Notes under the pieces: generated by a model
Seen by the model: the letters and a program-made list of their open reading frames with translations, nothing else
Told to the model about the DNA's origin: nothing
Databases searched by the model: none
Source: Paragorgia papillata
Lineage: Eukaryota; Cnidaria; Anthozoa; Scleralcyonacea; Coralliidae
Length of the DNA stretch: 64,000 nucleotides
NCBI GenBank assembly: GCA_035771165.1
Contig: JAWNZC010000232.1
Span: 2,594,001-2,658,000, forward strand
Direction: 5' to 3'
Program-made: the position numbers and the translations under genes
Shown: piece after piece, positions 11,662 through 21,706 of the stretch
How the letters are laid out: each line of letters begins with the position of its first letter
Numbering within the stretch: position 1 is the stretch's first letter

Positions 11662-13210
11662 ATTGCTATGCTGATTAGCATTTCGCAACGCTATCCTGGC
11701 AAAACTTCCGGTTCGTTGGCGGCCATTTTTTATTGTGTAAAGGCCGGCATGGCCGGATCTTGTGCCGTGTGTTCAGAGACGATTGTTAAATCCTGTGATA
11801 AAAATTTGGCAGGACGTTTTCTTTACCATCTCACTCACTACTAGACAGATTATACAATAGCCCTTTTATTTAATTTATGACGTAACAACCACAAACAACG
11901 CGATACGCACGATATATTATACTACTAGAAATATCTTAAAACAACAACCCTTCGCCCTCTTTTACACGAATTTTTGTAAAATTTATATCCTTCGGATAAC
12001 CCCCTGATAAGAAAAACACCTTCGCGCTCTTTTTCATTGGGAGCCTGGAAATAGCCGTTGGAACAATTCAAAATATAGTTTTAAACTTTTAATTAAAGTA
12101 TAATATTTGAAATAAAAAAAGTTGTTTAACTCTAATTTTTATAGGAAACGGTAGTAAATAGCAAAGAAAATTTTCAAGACAATATTCAGAAAAAAAATTG
12201 AGATGAAGAAAAACGCAGGTCGCATCCATGGTTTGGACTCGACCATATTCTGCGCGCAAACTGACGATGTCACCACCAGGCTACTGAAGCAAGCGTCGAA
12301 ATATCCGTAAAATATTAGGGTTATAACAAATAACATTGCTAGAGCATCTAAAAATATTTTGAATTTTTCAAAGGCATTGGACATCTGCCTGGCTGCCACG
12401 GCTTTATTCATTTTATGGCATTTCAAATTCATTTAGAATAGCAAAAACAAATTTCGTCTCAAAATCTGAAGTGTTAAAACTGTTTTCACCTGAAAAAATT
12501 GTTTTCATGCAGTCTTTTATATCTGTAATATTTCAACATGCAGCACTTGGCAGCATTTATATGTTTAACAGACGAAAAATTGCTCCTTCGCCGATTTTTA
12601 TGCCAAATTATAAACAAGCTACGCTAAGTTTTACAAGTGGTTTTACCAAAAGGAAATATTTAAAAGGAGATAAGACGGCAGCCAAGAACGGGGCACGGGC
12701 AAGCGAAAACATAACGGATACGTTACGTTTAAAATACTTTAAGGACACACGAAATCGAAAACAAATTTACTGTAATAGTGACAGAGAAACTCGAACAGCA
12801 TTGCTACTAAATATTCGTGATTTAATACTGAAAGCGGCCGCTCTATAGTTTTACCGTAAGCTTAACCTTTTCAGTATTTTTCTTCGTTGGTTTTTCTCTC
12901 TTTCGAGTTTCGGTGTGACGGGTTTTCTTCTACTAAGGATGTTGTTCTGCTTTATACGTAGACGTTGATTTGTTTATGTTCTTTCAAAAGTGATATACGT
13001 TTCCCAAAAACTCCTTTCTCAAGTCTTTTTGTCAAGAATAAATTAAGTAGTTCAAATCTTTTTGTCAAGAACTATATTGTCCCCAGTGCCCCACAATCTT
13101 AGCCGCGTATGGTCCGTCCAGACATATATATAAATAAATATTCAGATCACAGAAATTCGTTCGCAAATCACGTTTGTCCACGCGTGTAAAATGACTCCAG
13201 GCGTGTCGAG
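11662..13210. other. Interior of the 7.85-kb element, no recognised gene
   Basis: A 31-codon frame at 11749-11844 (plus) starts just inside the left end and is cysteine-containing (MAGSCAVCSETIVKSCDKN). A minus-strand frame at 12139-12432 has two hydrophobic segments, and a plus-strand frame at 12471-12848 is basic. None shows a known motif or splice support. A short sequence around 11925-12010 (TACTAGAAATA, then CAACAACCCTTCGCCCTCTT) recurs near 38862-38920. Confidence 0.4.
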
Positions 13211-13217
13211 ATTAGCA

Positions 13218-13539
13218 CCCTGCTTTTCTTCATTGATATTGTCGTTTATCTAACTCAAAAAATAAGTATTATCATGGAAACCATACTTTTATCACGTTCT
13301 TTTATGCTCTGATGAAGTATATCGAGTTTAGCGAGACGAAAGCTTAGCGAACTATTATTTACATGAGTTACATGGTATTGCCATTCGTAATAATCACAGA
13401 CGTTTTATATTTATACTTACGATATTGATTAGCTACCTTGCGACGAAATGTTTAAAAGAACGTGATAAAAGTATCGTTTCCATGATTATACGTATTTTTT
13501 GAGTTAGAACAACGACAATATCAATGCAGAAAAGCAGGG
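13218..13539. mobile_element. Fold-back MITE-like element, long inverted arms
   Basis: The arms of about 85 bases begin CCCTGCTTTTCTTCATTGAT on the left and, inverted, CCCTGCTTTTCTGCATTGAT on the right, and stay alignable through TATTGTCGTT, CTAACTCAAAAAATA and AAAGTAT/ATCACGTTCTTT. About 155 bases separate the arms. No clean target duplication is visible (GATTAGCA left, GATAACTG right), so the superfamily is undetermined. Confidence 0.65.
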
Positions 13540-13868
13540 GATAACTGCGCAGTTGGTCTTAGGGATCACTCAGACTGGGGGATCGCTGAGACCGTGACAC
13601 CTGGCTCGGGGATAACGAAACGACATAATTAAACCTGTTTACGCCAACTATCGACATGGGATATAGACGAGGGAGAAAATCACCAATTTATAAAGCCGAC
13701 CCGGATGCCAGTACGTTACGGACTACACCAAAACTACACAGACATTCAGTAAGACTTTATTTCTATTTATAAAATTGTCTATTATACTTCAGTGTTACAC
13801 GCGCCTTCTAACGAACATCTGTATTTTCGTCTTAACATATTTACTGATCTCAACATCACCTCAAAATC

Positions 13869-13911
13869 GGCCCTCCTGAAGAAGACTGGAAGGTTGAAAC
13901 GCGTCGAGGGT
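13869..13911 (+). ncRNA. Hammerhead-ribozyme-like motif
   Basis: The core CTGAAGA (13876-13882) and GAAA (13896-13899) are followed by CGCGTC, giving the A-C/G-U mini stem III and a GUC cleavage triplet ending at 13905. Stem I is well formed: GGCCCTC at 13869-13875 pairs with GAGGGT at 13906-13911. Stem II (AGACT/AGGTT) has one mismatch and one wobble. Minimal hammerheads with a tiny stem III are known from Penelope-like elements and retrozymes. The 2-nt stem III loop would be strained in a monomer, so activity may need a dimer or may be lost. Confidence 0.4.
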
Positions 13912-14369
13912 AATCCAAAGAACACAGACCTACATAAATCCTTCCACGCTTCATTCTTCTCCCAAACATATATCAAACCGCAGGCATATTTTATGACCCA
14001 TCCTACACGTGAAACTTAAATGAGCGGAAAAAAACTTTTGAAACATATTTATGAACCATACCACTAATAACAGTGCGTTGCAGCTGTTGTGGTGGAACAC
14101 AAAGTATTATGCTCCAAATTAGTCCTCACACAAGTACAACGCGTTCCAAACAACTTTGAAAAATTCCAAAATAGTATTTTTCCGCAAAATTCAAAGAAAA
14201 TAACCAAAATACTAAAATCATGTTTTCAAATAAATCCACATGTAATTCGTAAATAATTATGAATCAATGCTATAATTTTCTAGGCGTGTATTATAAATTA
14301 AGTACCATATTTTCTCTATTAAGCCACTGGGCCAGGGGTTTTAAAGGGTTTAATAATTTTAGGCCTTCA

Positions 14370-14390
14370 AGTGTGTGTGTGTGTGTGGGT

Positions 14391-14421
<31 letters not shown>
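14370..14421. repeat. (GT)n followed by a long G run
   Basis: A short GTGTGTGT tract runs directly into more than 30 consecutive guanines (about 14389-14421). It is a probable source of sequencing or assembly length error. The surrounding open frame is meaningless glycine. Confidence 0.85.
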
Positions 14422-16026
14422 CGTTGGTTCAATTAAGAAGGGGGTCGTTTAATTACCAAAATCTAAAGGAACTCCTTGCAACTCTAAAAAAAAACAAAGC
14501 GCAGAAGCTTCCTTAAATTCCATTTACATGTAATAAAAATGGCTCAGCCTATCTGAAAACATCCCCATCTCCTCAAAAACACCACCAGGTAAAACAACTT
14601 CTCTGTTAGGGCCTTGCCGAATAACACCAAAACACGTTTCTTCAGCTTCCCATTCGAGTATATTTATCATCTCTGGATTTATAGCGCATTCTTTGTGACT
14701 GTGGGCTTTAAGTTTTGCAGCTGTGGGCTTCCTTGGTCGACCTTTCTGTCTTAACTTAGATCCGACATGCTGTAAAAAGACTTTAACGTCCAGCTCCCCA
14801 GCACTTTCTTATAAAAATAGAGGAATATAAAGGATAGTTTTTCTGTGGCGGTTTATAGTTCTGACACAACAATTGCATATTTTTTTCTGAATTATCGGAC
14901 GTCTCGTCTCAGACATACCGAAACAGCTTGTAATTGACGATGTTGTAATGACGTGTATTTACGTCGACTAAAAACACTTTGGAGTGAGTTTTTTTTCTGC
15001 CACAAATCATACATTGTATCAACAGACAATGTAGTTCTTCAAAACAAAAGTAAACAAATAAAAACCAGAAGAAATTTCGCCGTCGGAAGTGAACTTTTCA
15101 TTTTTGTTTGTTTATATTTTCGAATCATGGCTAGAAATCCAGGACACTCAGCGGCAGTGGCCTGTGGGCTCATATTTCGATGGGAATATTAATTTGAAAA
15201 TTCTGATGGCTAAATATCGATCATTTCGGCTATAAACAGAAGTCTATAGCAATAAATTAAATTAGAGTTATTCGCTAAAATGTCTTATTGACCAATTTCT
15301 TACCCAAATATGAAATTACAAAAGGTTTAATCGTCTAGACAGGCCTGTACACTCATACTCACAATAATTGCCGCATAAATTTCGGTTATTATTTCTGAAC
15401 CCACAGTCACATTTAATAATAATAACAGTGGTTAAGACTCTGGCAACGTAGCAACAGCTCCATAAGAAATGGCGGACAAGAACCCGAAATTATCGAGGAA
15501 TGCATTGCTTCTTCACGCCGAGTTCAGTATTTATCTCGGCGCTTGATGGATTAAATTACAACGACTCGGCTGCAATAAATCGTACATTTTAAGGTCTTTG
15601 GGAACCTATTAAACAACGAAAAAGTGGAACGAACAACTCCGCAAAACAAAGTAACGTTCATCCCGAGCAAATTCAGACGTTCGCATCGTGGACAAACAAC
15701 ACAGAAGCAGCCAAAATTGGAGCTCCAAAATAAGTGATATAGCACATTAATAGACTTTAAACAGCGAATAAGAGGTATGTTTGTGAGGGGCTCGGGAACC
15801 TATTTAGGACGCTCCAAAGTTAATAGAAATTGTAGTGCTGAACGATTGTTCAATTTGGTGAAGTTTTGGACGTTCGCATGTCGGAATTTACAATAGTAAA
15901 TAACCGAAAATGATTGTTTTTTATATTTCCTTAAGAAATCTATTGAAGGACGCCATATTGAATTAATTAAAAAGGGATTCAGTGCGCATGCTTTGCCGCC
16001 ATGTTGTCCTCGATTTCTGGCCATGT
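14422..16026. other. No gene recognised
   Basis: The stretch is AT-rich with only short chance frames (14953-15192, 15551-15745, 15800-16024). Two related blocks, GGGAACCTATTAAACAACG (about 15600) and GGGAACCTATTTAGGACGC (about 15795), each followed some 60-80 bases later by GACGTTCGCAT, suggest an old local duplication. Confidence 0.4.
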
Positions 16027-16064
16027 AACCGCGAGAAAAGCGGGAAATCCCGCATCTCGCGGTT
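16027..16064. repeat. GC-rich hairpin
   Basis: AACCGCGAG pairs with CTCGCGGTT as outer arms, and an inner GCGGGA/TCCCGC pair surrounds a 2-base loop. The result is a strong stem immediately upstream of the THAP-like frame at 16173. It could be a transposon end or a transcript structure. Confidence 0.6.
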
Positions 16065-16172
16065 TACGTGGGCAGTTTCGTGTCTGCGTGGTTGCTTAGT
16101 TTCGCGCATGCTCAGACAATTTTCCCACCTGTTGGGACAAGCGGTAATTTGGACTACAGTTGTTTACTTTAA

Positions 16173-16362
16173 TATTGCGGACAAGATACCTTCGCGGTGT
16201 GTTTTATTCGAGTGTTTCAACAAGCCAGATAATGGCATAAACTCAGAGAATGGTATAACACTTCACAGGAAGGCTTACACTAAAGGTTTAAGATTGGAGG
16301 CAAGAGAAAGACGCCAACTTTGGGTTGTTAACGTGTTAAGCGCAAACACACACAAAGTGTAA
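16173..16362 (+). pseudogene. THAP zinc-finger N-terminal fragment
   Basis: The frame reads ADKIPSRCVLFECFNKPD, then GITLHRKAY, and then a basic stretch with RRQLWVVNV. This fits the first half of a THAP domain (C-x4-C, then the conserved H and W). The presumed start codon is ATT rather than ATG, and the second metal pair (C-x2-H) is missing after the stop at 16360. THAP domains occur both in host DNA-binding proteins and in P- and Kolobok-type transposases. Here it is more likely transposon debris. Confidence 0.5.
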
Positions 16363-17110
16363 GCCAGTCGATTCCCAACGTCGGTTTTCGCTCCACTACA
16401 AGATAAGCTCTATATCTCGTGTATAGAAATGGATGGTATTAGAGTAACGTTCTACCCACCCGCATCTGCTCCACACGACCACCAAGAAGCGCTTTCAGGG
16501 CGAGCAATCCGAGTCACGCAGTGAGAAATCAACAAACTCGTTCTATATTGTAATGTAATGCATTTTTCCCACAGATATGGACCCTCGGTATAATAACTTT
16601 TTAGATATTTAGGAAATACGAAGAAGAGTCAAATACCACTGAAAAATCCCAATCTTCCATACCCTTGAAATATATCTACCTTGAATATTTAATGAAAACA
16701 AAACAAGCAGTCTGATATCGTCCTGTCAAGCACCTTGTCAGCTGCATATCTTCTCGAAGGGACCACTTATATTTTTCTCTTTACAGCTTTTACGTAAATC
16801 TGTTACACTACAGCTGAGGATAATTGGGCCTTAAGCCCTTCATAACATATTCATATCTAGCCTCATCCGTAGACAACTCTGTATTTATCTCCGTTTCTGT
16901 AATTTCCAGAGTCTGTTTATGTTTTAGCTAATTTGCAGTCTGACAGGTAAAACACTTTTGCCATTGATAAATTATAATATTTATTGGCATATCAGGAATA
17001 CAATTTTAATGATCTTCCAAACTGTAGCTTTATTCTATAGATAAAAATACGCAGAAAACCCTAATCATACCAACCACAGTAAATAGCTGTAAAGCTCGAG
17101 AAAAAAGTCA
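16363..17110. other. No gene recognised
   Basis: Only short frames occur here. The first 150 bases continue downstream of the THAP-like fragment without a C-x2-H pair. Confidence 0.4.
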
Positions 17111-17113
17111 GGC

Positions 17114-17514
17114 CTGGTTCATACGTCGCATTTAATTCAGAGGAATTTAACTCAATCAATTAAATGCGACTGTAGTGCGACGCCGACGTATGAAACGAAT
17201 TAAATTCGACTGAAGAGTTAAATTAGTCTGAGACGTTGTATCTGTGATCCGTCACGGTGAGATGGATACAACGTCTGAAATGCGTGTTGGTTTCAGACGT
17301 CCCTGTATCGTCGCACCGAATTAAATGCATAAATTATGGTAACATATTTTTTAAGCCCGTGGTCAGTATTTACTTTGGCGCGATCTAGCGGGATTTTCCT
17401 TGCTCGTCACTGAATTAAATTCGTCGCATGAAACGAATTCGAGTTTACGTCGACTAGTCGAGGAAGCTAACTATGAATTTAATTCGTCTGAATTAAATGC
17501 GACGTATGAACCAG
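17114..17514. mobile_element. 401-bp MITE with 28-bp inverted ends
   Basis: The left end CTGGTTCATACGTCGCATTT and the right end are perfect inverses over 28 bases, ending TTAATTCAGA inside. The interior repeats the motif ACGTATGAAACGAATT and its relatives in both orientations, so the whole element can fold on itself. The superfamily is unclear because no convincing target duplication was found. Confidence 0.75.
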
Positions 17515-17885
17515 AAATGAAATGTGCCAATGAATTTATGGTTTGATTTTCCGACATAATAAATTATTAAATGAATGAATTGGTCACAGAAACGTACACG
17601 ATAAACACATTTGAGAAATGGCGATGACCTTGTCACGGTGTGCACCTTGACGGTGCACCTTTTGGCAGTTGTTTATCTGAATGAACCAATCAAAATCCTT
17701 ACTTCAATTAATCAGCCAATCAGAGCTCCCGTCCATGAGATGGACGGAGTCCCCACAGTTTTGTTAAGAGTTTCCTCAGGCTTTCATTTTTCTCGCCTTC
17801 TCACTCGCCCGCACTTCTGCCCGCGCTGCCAGGTTTAGCGGAAGGCGGGAACAAATAAAGGCCTGACATTCAGGTTATAGAGAGC

Positions 17886-18190
17886 TTGTTACTGACAACC
17901 CTATCTTGACAGTTCGCATTTTTTGACGTAGATTATTCTGCTGATCTCTATATAGGATTGTCAGCATTTCTGACAACCCAATCTTGACAGTTCGCATTTT
18001 TTGAACAACCCTATCTTGACAGTTCGCATTTTTTGAACAACATGACAGTTCGCATTTTTTGACGTAGATTATTCTGCTGATCTCTATAGGGTTGTCAGAA
18101 ATTCTGACAACTCTATCTTGACAGTTCGCATTTTTTGACGTAGATTATTCTGTTGAATGCTATACGTTTGTCAAAATTTCTGACAACAGT
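17886..18190. repeat. Minisatellite with embedded 10-bp palindrome arms
   Basis: The unit contains CCCTATCTTGACAGTTCGCA, then TTTTTTGACGTAGATTATTC and TGCTGATCTCTATAGG. Full and truncated copies start near 17893, 17975, 18006, 18042 and 18106. At unit junctions the sequence GTTGTCAGAA-A-TTCTGACAAC (18091-18111) forms a perfect dyad, so the array could extrude hairpins at each junction. Confidence 0.75.
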
Positions 18191-18199
18191 ATCTTTGTA

Positions 18200-18910
18200 G
18201 AAAGTTAACTGGATTTGCTCAGTATTGTCAAATGATTTTCGTAAGGTCTTACAAATTTATAGTAGCTAATTATGGTTTTCCGATCTTGTCTAATTCTTTG
18301 TTTTGAAAGCAATTTACGGTATTCTGCGAATAATTCCTTATATTAGTTAAAAAACAGTTGTTTTGCTATAGATTGTTCTACATGTTTAGTAGTTTACAAA
18401 ATATGACAAAGAAACTAAAAATAAGCATTTAATTTTGCATGTTATCGATATTTTTATTAGTTTAGGAGCAAAACCGAAAGAAGTTCTCACAAAATGTGTA
18501 AAATCGTTAGAAATTAATGCCAGTAACCTAACTAGATCTTTCACTCCAGGAAAGTAAGTGTTTCAGTTTTATGCGAACGTAATTTTAATCAAATTTTGCA
18601 CGACTGAAACGGTCTTTTTTAGTCCAAAAATTCCTATAAATTACGTTTAGTTTGAAATATATTAATATTTTGCAAACGATTTCGGTAAATTCCGAAAAAT
18701 ATGGCAAATTCTACTAAAAATCAGCTCTTTGAAATTTCTCAAAATTGTTTGCATGGAACGCGTTGTTCACAACGTCAGTGAAGGTCTCATTACCCACCAT
18801 TTATATAAAAAATGCTTAAGCATTAAGCAATGCGCTTCATCAACAGCCTTCGTCCTGTTCCTTGTAAATTGCGGCTGCGTTGATCACACGTTCGTTCAAG
18901 TAGTTCACTT
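18200..18910. other. No gene recognised
   Basis: The sequence is AT-rich. A frame at 18729-18923 (plus) shows no motif. Confidence 0.4.
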
Positions 18911-18912
18911 GA

Positions 18913-19287
18913 TCAAACATTAGCAATTGTAATGGGATAATCACTAGCAAAATGCTTGCCCCTGAAGCTGTTTCTAGTATAACATCGGCGATGATCGGGA
19001 TTTATTGAAAGTGACTTGTAACACAAGCGATTTCCCATATTAGCCTGTCGGTGCGCTAAAGTAAATATTCTTCCCCTGAAAGAAATTACGCAACGCCTGG
19101 ACCTCCTCTGGGTACATCTTATCAACATTGAAGTACCGTAATAGCATGCCAATTTTAAAGCTTCCTGGAAGTTTTCTTCGCTGAAGAATTCATTCAAATC
19201 ACTGAGACCTCCGAACGAAAACGCCATTTTTGAATACAGCAATGCTGTCAACAACGCATGTTTATTTCCGGCGCTGTTGTTAGCCAA
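18913..19287 (-). CDS. Unrecognised ORF at the right end of the 7.85-kb element
   Basis: The frame of 124 codons begins 90 bases inside the right inverted repeat and reads inward, where a transposon gene would start. It begins MANNSAGNKHALLTALLYSK, followed by MAFSFGGLSDLNEFFSEENF, which looks like a folded N-terminus. The C-terminal half is Arg/Cys-rich and less protein-like, suggesting that only the first part (to about ALKLACYYG) is a real exon. No Mutator transposase motif is visible. Function unknown. Confidence 0.3.
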   Translation of the reverse strand: MANNSAGNKHALLTALLYSKMAFSFGGLSDLNEFFSEENFQEALKLACYYGTSMLIRCTQRRSRRCVISFRGRIFTLAHRQANMGNRLCYKSLSINPDHRRCYTRNSFRGKHFASDYPITIANV

Positions 19288-19376
19288 TAGATGAACGATC
19301 CAAAAAAAACTTGGAATAACATTTCATTGGGCGAGAAACAATGAGAAATGTAATCTAATTTAATGCCGATAACAAG

Positions 19377-19445
19377 CTTTCGGGCTCCGTTGCGCAGACT
19401 TTACCCTCCAGGGAACGGAAACGGTGGGAGTCTGCACGCAGGCTA
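19377..19445 (-). repeat. Right terminal inverted repeat of the 7.85-kb element
   Basis: It is the inverse partner of 11593-11661. The element ends in CGCAGGCTA, directly followed by the second TTGGTCTGT copy at 19446-19454. Confidence 0.85.
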
Positions 19446-19730
19446 TTGGTCTGTGTGCTACGCGAATGTTGTAAGGTCGTAAGATACGCGAGATAATCTC
19501 GATAATGTAAGATAATGTAAGGTATCAATGCTGTAACCGTTGTTTTATCGTCCGCTACGTTAGGTTGCTTGTTTTTGAAAACGTTGCGTTTGATGAAGCC
19601 CGGGCTGTAGTTGCTTTTGTACAACACACGTTGTAGGTAATCATTTTCGTTATGTAAGGCGTTACATGTGTCGCAAATAAATAAGTTGTGCTCGTCTCGT
19701 CAGTGTTTACACTGACGAGCGAGCACAACG
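19446..19730 (-). pseudogene. Penelope-like element, post-RT half (5'-truncated)
   Basis: Minus-strand reading gives ENDYLQRVLYKSNYSPGFIK, then an ALIPYI segment, then YNIRVAHRPI in another frame. This is the conserved region between the reverse transcriptase and the GIY-YIG domain of Penelope-like elements (N-x-Y-x-x-x-F-I ... PYI ... PYNIRVAHRPI). It continues logically into RPIRTLRNVLTDV of the 11180-11583 fragment, so both are one copy. The copy is truncated at its 5' side (19730), at a near-perfect palindrome and an AAAC microsatellite. Confidence 0.65.
19685..19729. repeat. 21-bp palindrome at the Penelope truncation point
   Basis: GTTGTGCTCGTCTCGTCAGT pairs with the following inverse ending GAGCGAGCACAAC, with one bulged base and a 2-base TT loop. 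The inner 11 bp (CTCGTCAGTGT) are perfect. Such snap-back ends are expected when a reverse transcriptase switches template on its own product at 5' truncation. Confidence 0.7.
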
Positions 19731-19734
19731 TCTT

Positions 19735-19833
19735 ACAAACAAACAAACAAACAAACAAACAAACAAACAAACAAACAAACAAACAAACAAACAAACAAAC
19801 AAACAAACAAACAAACAAACAAACAAACAAACA
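19735..19833. repeat. (AAAC)n microsatellite, about 24 units
   Basis: The tetranucleotide array is perfect and abuts the palindrome. It is followed after about 30 bases by a run of 15 C at 19863-19877. The 'VCLF' frames through it are spurious. Confidence 0.95.
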
Positions 19834-20046
19834 GTAGGGTTTTTTTATTTCTTTTTATTAATCCCCCCCCCCCCCCCTCACCCAACCCCCCGCCATCACT
19901 GACAAACAAATACCGACAGCACCACCCACAAACAACACCCACCTCCCCTGACAACGCCCACCACAGATTCCACGCATACCGCAATCGTTCGTGACATATA
20001 ATGAACCGGAGACATAAATATAGGCGAACCTGACCAAAACCTTTCA

Positions 20047-20098
20047 CTTGACTCTGAAGATGACCGCCGCTGAGGCAGTCGAAACGTCAGTCACTACC
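20047..20098 (+). ncRNA. Degenerate hammerhead-like motif of Penelope type
   Basis: CTGAAGA (20054-20060) is followed by one extra T, then stem II GACCGCC/GGCAGTC with one mismatch, then GAAAC-GTCA-GTC, which gives a 2-bp stem III closed by GTCA and a GUC site. Stem I (CTTGACT against ACTACC) barely pairs, so self-cleavage is unlikely. The downstream translated string SVTTTTNSLSQDYSNLDEQR resembles sequence I associate with Penelope ends. The orientation is opposite to the Penelope coding fragment at 19446-19730. Confidence 0.35.
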
Positions 20099-20260
20099 AC
20101 CACAAACAGTCTTTCTCAAGATTACTCTAACCTAGACGAGCAACGTTCTCAGATAATTTATGGTCAGTTATCTCAAAAACCTAAGGAAAATATACCAACT
20201 TCGTCAATAGCAGATAAAATTTCAAAGGACAATAACGAAAAGATAACAATATTTATATAA

Positions 20261-21690
20261 CATCTATCTATTTTGTTTTAAGTGTGTTTGGCCTGCAGTA
20301 ATTAGCTTTTGCTGTTGCGGCCGGTGACTCAGCCAAAACGCTTTTCGTTCTGGGTATTGATGTTTGTAATTGCATTGTTTGACTGAAAAGCTAACAAGAT
20401 AAAATAGAAATAAAATAGAATGAATTCAAAAATAAGGCAAACACGCTGGGCAAAAAATGTTGCAAAATCGGTCACCTTTTTTGCCGTGGACGTTAGCACT
20501 TTTCGGGAGACTGGTGACGAAAATAATTATCAACAATCCTGCCATGATTAATGGATTGGTTTTCTAATTTTTTATAAACTAACTGTACACTGTACAACAC
20601 AGCTATGTCTTGTAGACCCCCCCCCCCCCACCATCTTTTTGTTTGACTGCTATCCAACATAAGAATTGATGGTGAGTACAAAATATAGTTAGTTAGCTGA
20701 TAGGCTATAAGACGTACCACCAAAAAAATTTACTATTTCATGCTAATCCTTGAAGTGTGCTGATCTTCAATTCTTGCTTGGGTTTACACCCGCCCCCGGA
20801 CACACACACGCACACACACGCACACACAAACACACACACGCGCACTATTAACAAAATGTGTCTAGTGTACAAAGTGGCTTTTGTTATATTTAAACTTGGT
20901 GCTATCTGGTGACTGGTATTTGGTAAATAGCTACCCGGCTAAATCTAGTATCTGTTAAAGTTATATGATCCAGCACATCCCTAATACACAACACTAGTAT
21001 TATTTTCTTATCTTGGAAGCCTGTGGTAGATTAAAACCTGACATAGAGTGTTCACTGGACAAACATCAAGATTGCGGTTTGGAATTATTCTCTATGTTTA
21101 ATAAATTAAAATTAAAGGAAAGATTTTATGCCTTAATTTCTTTTTTTTGACAAAATAAGACAGGATAATTAATTAATTGTAAAGTTAAATCAAAATAAAC
21201 AATTATGATAACAAAACAAATATGTACAGTATGTTTCTGTAATACAGTAGGACTGTGTGTGTACTGACACGATAATTCTTAATTGATTTTTTAGTGGGGT
21301 TATGCAATAACCAAGGTTAACAGCTAGGTAACCGCGCGTCGTTCGTTATATTGGTGCAGACGTAGGTCTCGGGTGGTTATTGGGAGACTGGTACGGCTCG
21401 AAGGCTAATCATTAGTCATACGTACGACAAGCAGTCTGTTGCTCGGAAAATTTTCTTTTTTCTTGCCAAACTAGCTACGCACAAGACTTTTCTTACCCGA
21501 TGGTAGGGTTCAATTCGGCAACTCTAACAAGCTGCGGAGCACAGGTAGGCGCTGGCTCAGATTTTTCACTGCCAGAACCAAGGTATGTTTTTTCGCTCCG
21601 TCTTTAATATTCCAACTACTGTACTGGTATTCGTACTGCGCCTGATCCTCTTTTAAGGTAAGCGCAACTCTTCTACAAGAGAATACGCGC
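20261..21690. other. No gene recognised; CA-rich tract at 20799-20845
   Basis: It contains a short C run (about 20617-20628), an imperfect (CA)n/(CACG)n microsatellite and AT-rich sequence. No domain was recognised. Confidence 0.4.
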
Positions 21691-21706
21691 GCAAAATGCG
21701 TTCATT

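Larger units (their letters stand above)
11593..19445. mobile_element. Mutator-like (9-bp TSD) 7.85-kb transposon inserted in a Penelope element
   Basis: The ends are 69-bp inverted repeats: TAGCCTGCGTGCAGAC... at 11593-11661 and its inverse at 19377-19445, with about 90% identity, both finishing in GGAGCCCGAAAG. The flanking bases are TTGGTCTGT on both sides (11584-11592 and 19446-19454), a perfect 9-bp target duplication of the kind Mutator-like elements make. Removing the element rejoins Penelope coding sequence. The interior has no recognisable transposase. It holds fold-back repeats, a THAP-like fragment, a hammerhead-like motif, a MITE and a palindromic minisatellite, so it is non-autonomous and has been a target for other insertions. 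Confidence 0.8.

Noticed and set aside
12139..12432. Two-segment membrane protein on the minus strand
   Set aside because: Hydrophobicity follows from AT-rich composition; no homologue recognised and no splice signals that make a gene.
14259..14516. Plus-strand frame containing a glycine run
   Set aside because: Produced by (GT)n and poly-G; no protein-like sequence elsewhere in it.
19555..20047. Minus-strand frames with repeated FVCL
   Set aside because: Translation of the (AAAC)n microsatellite and the C run; only the short Penelope part at the left is meaningful.
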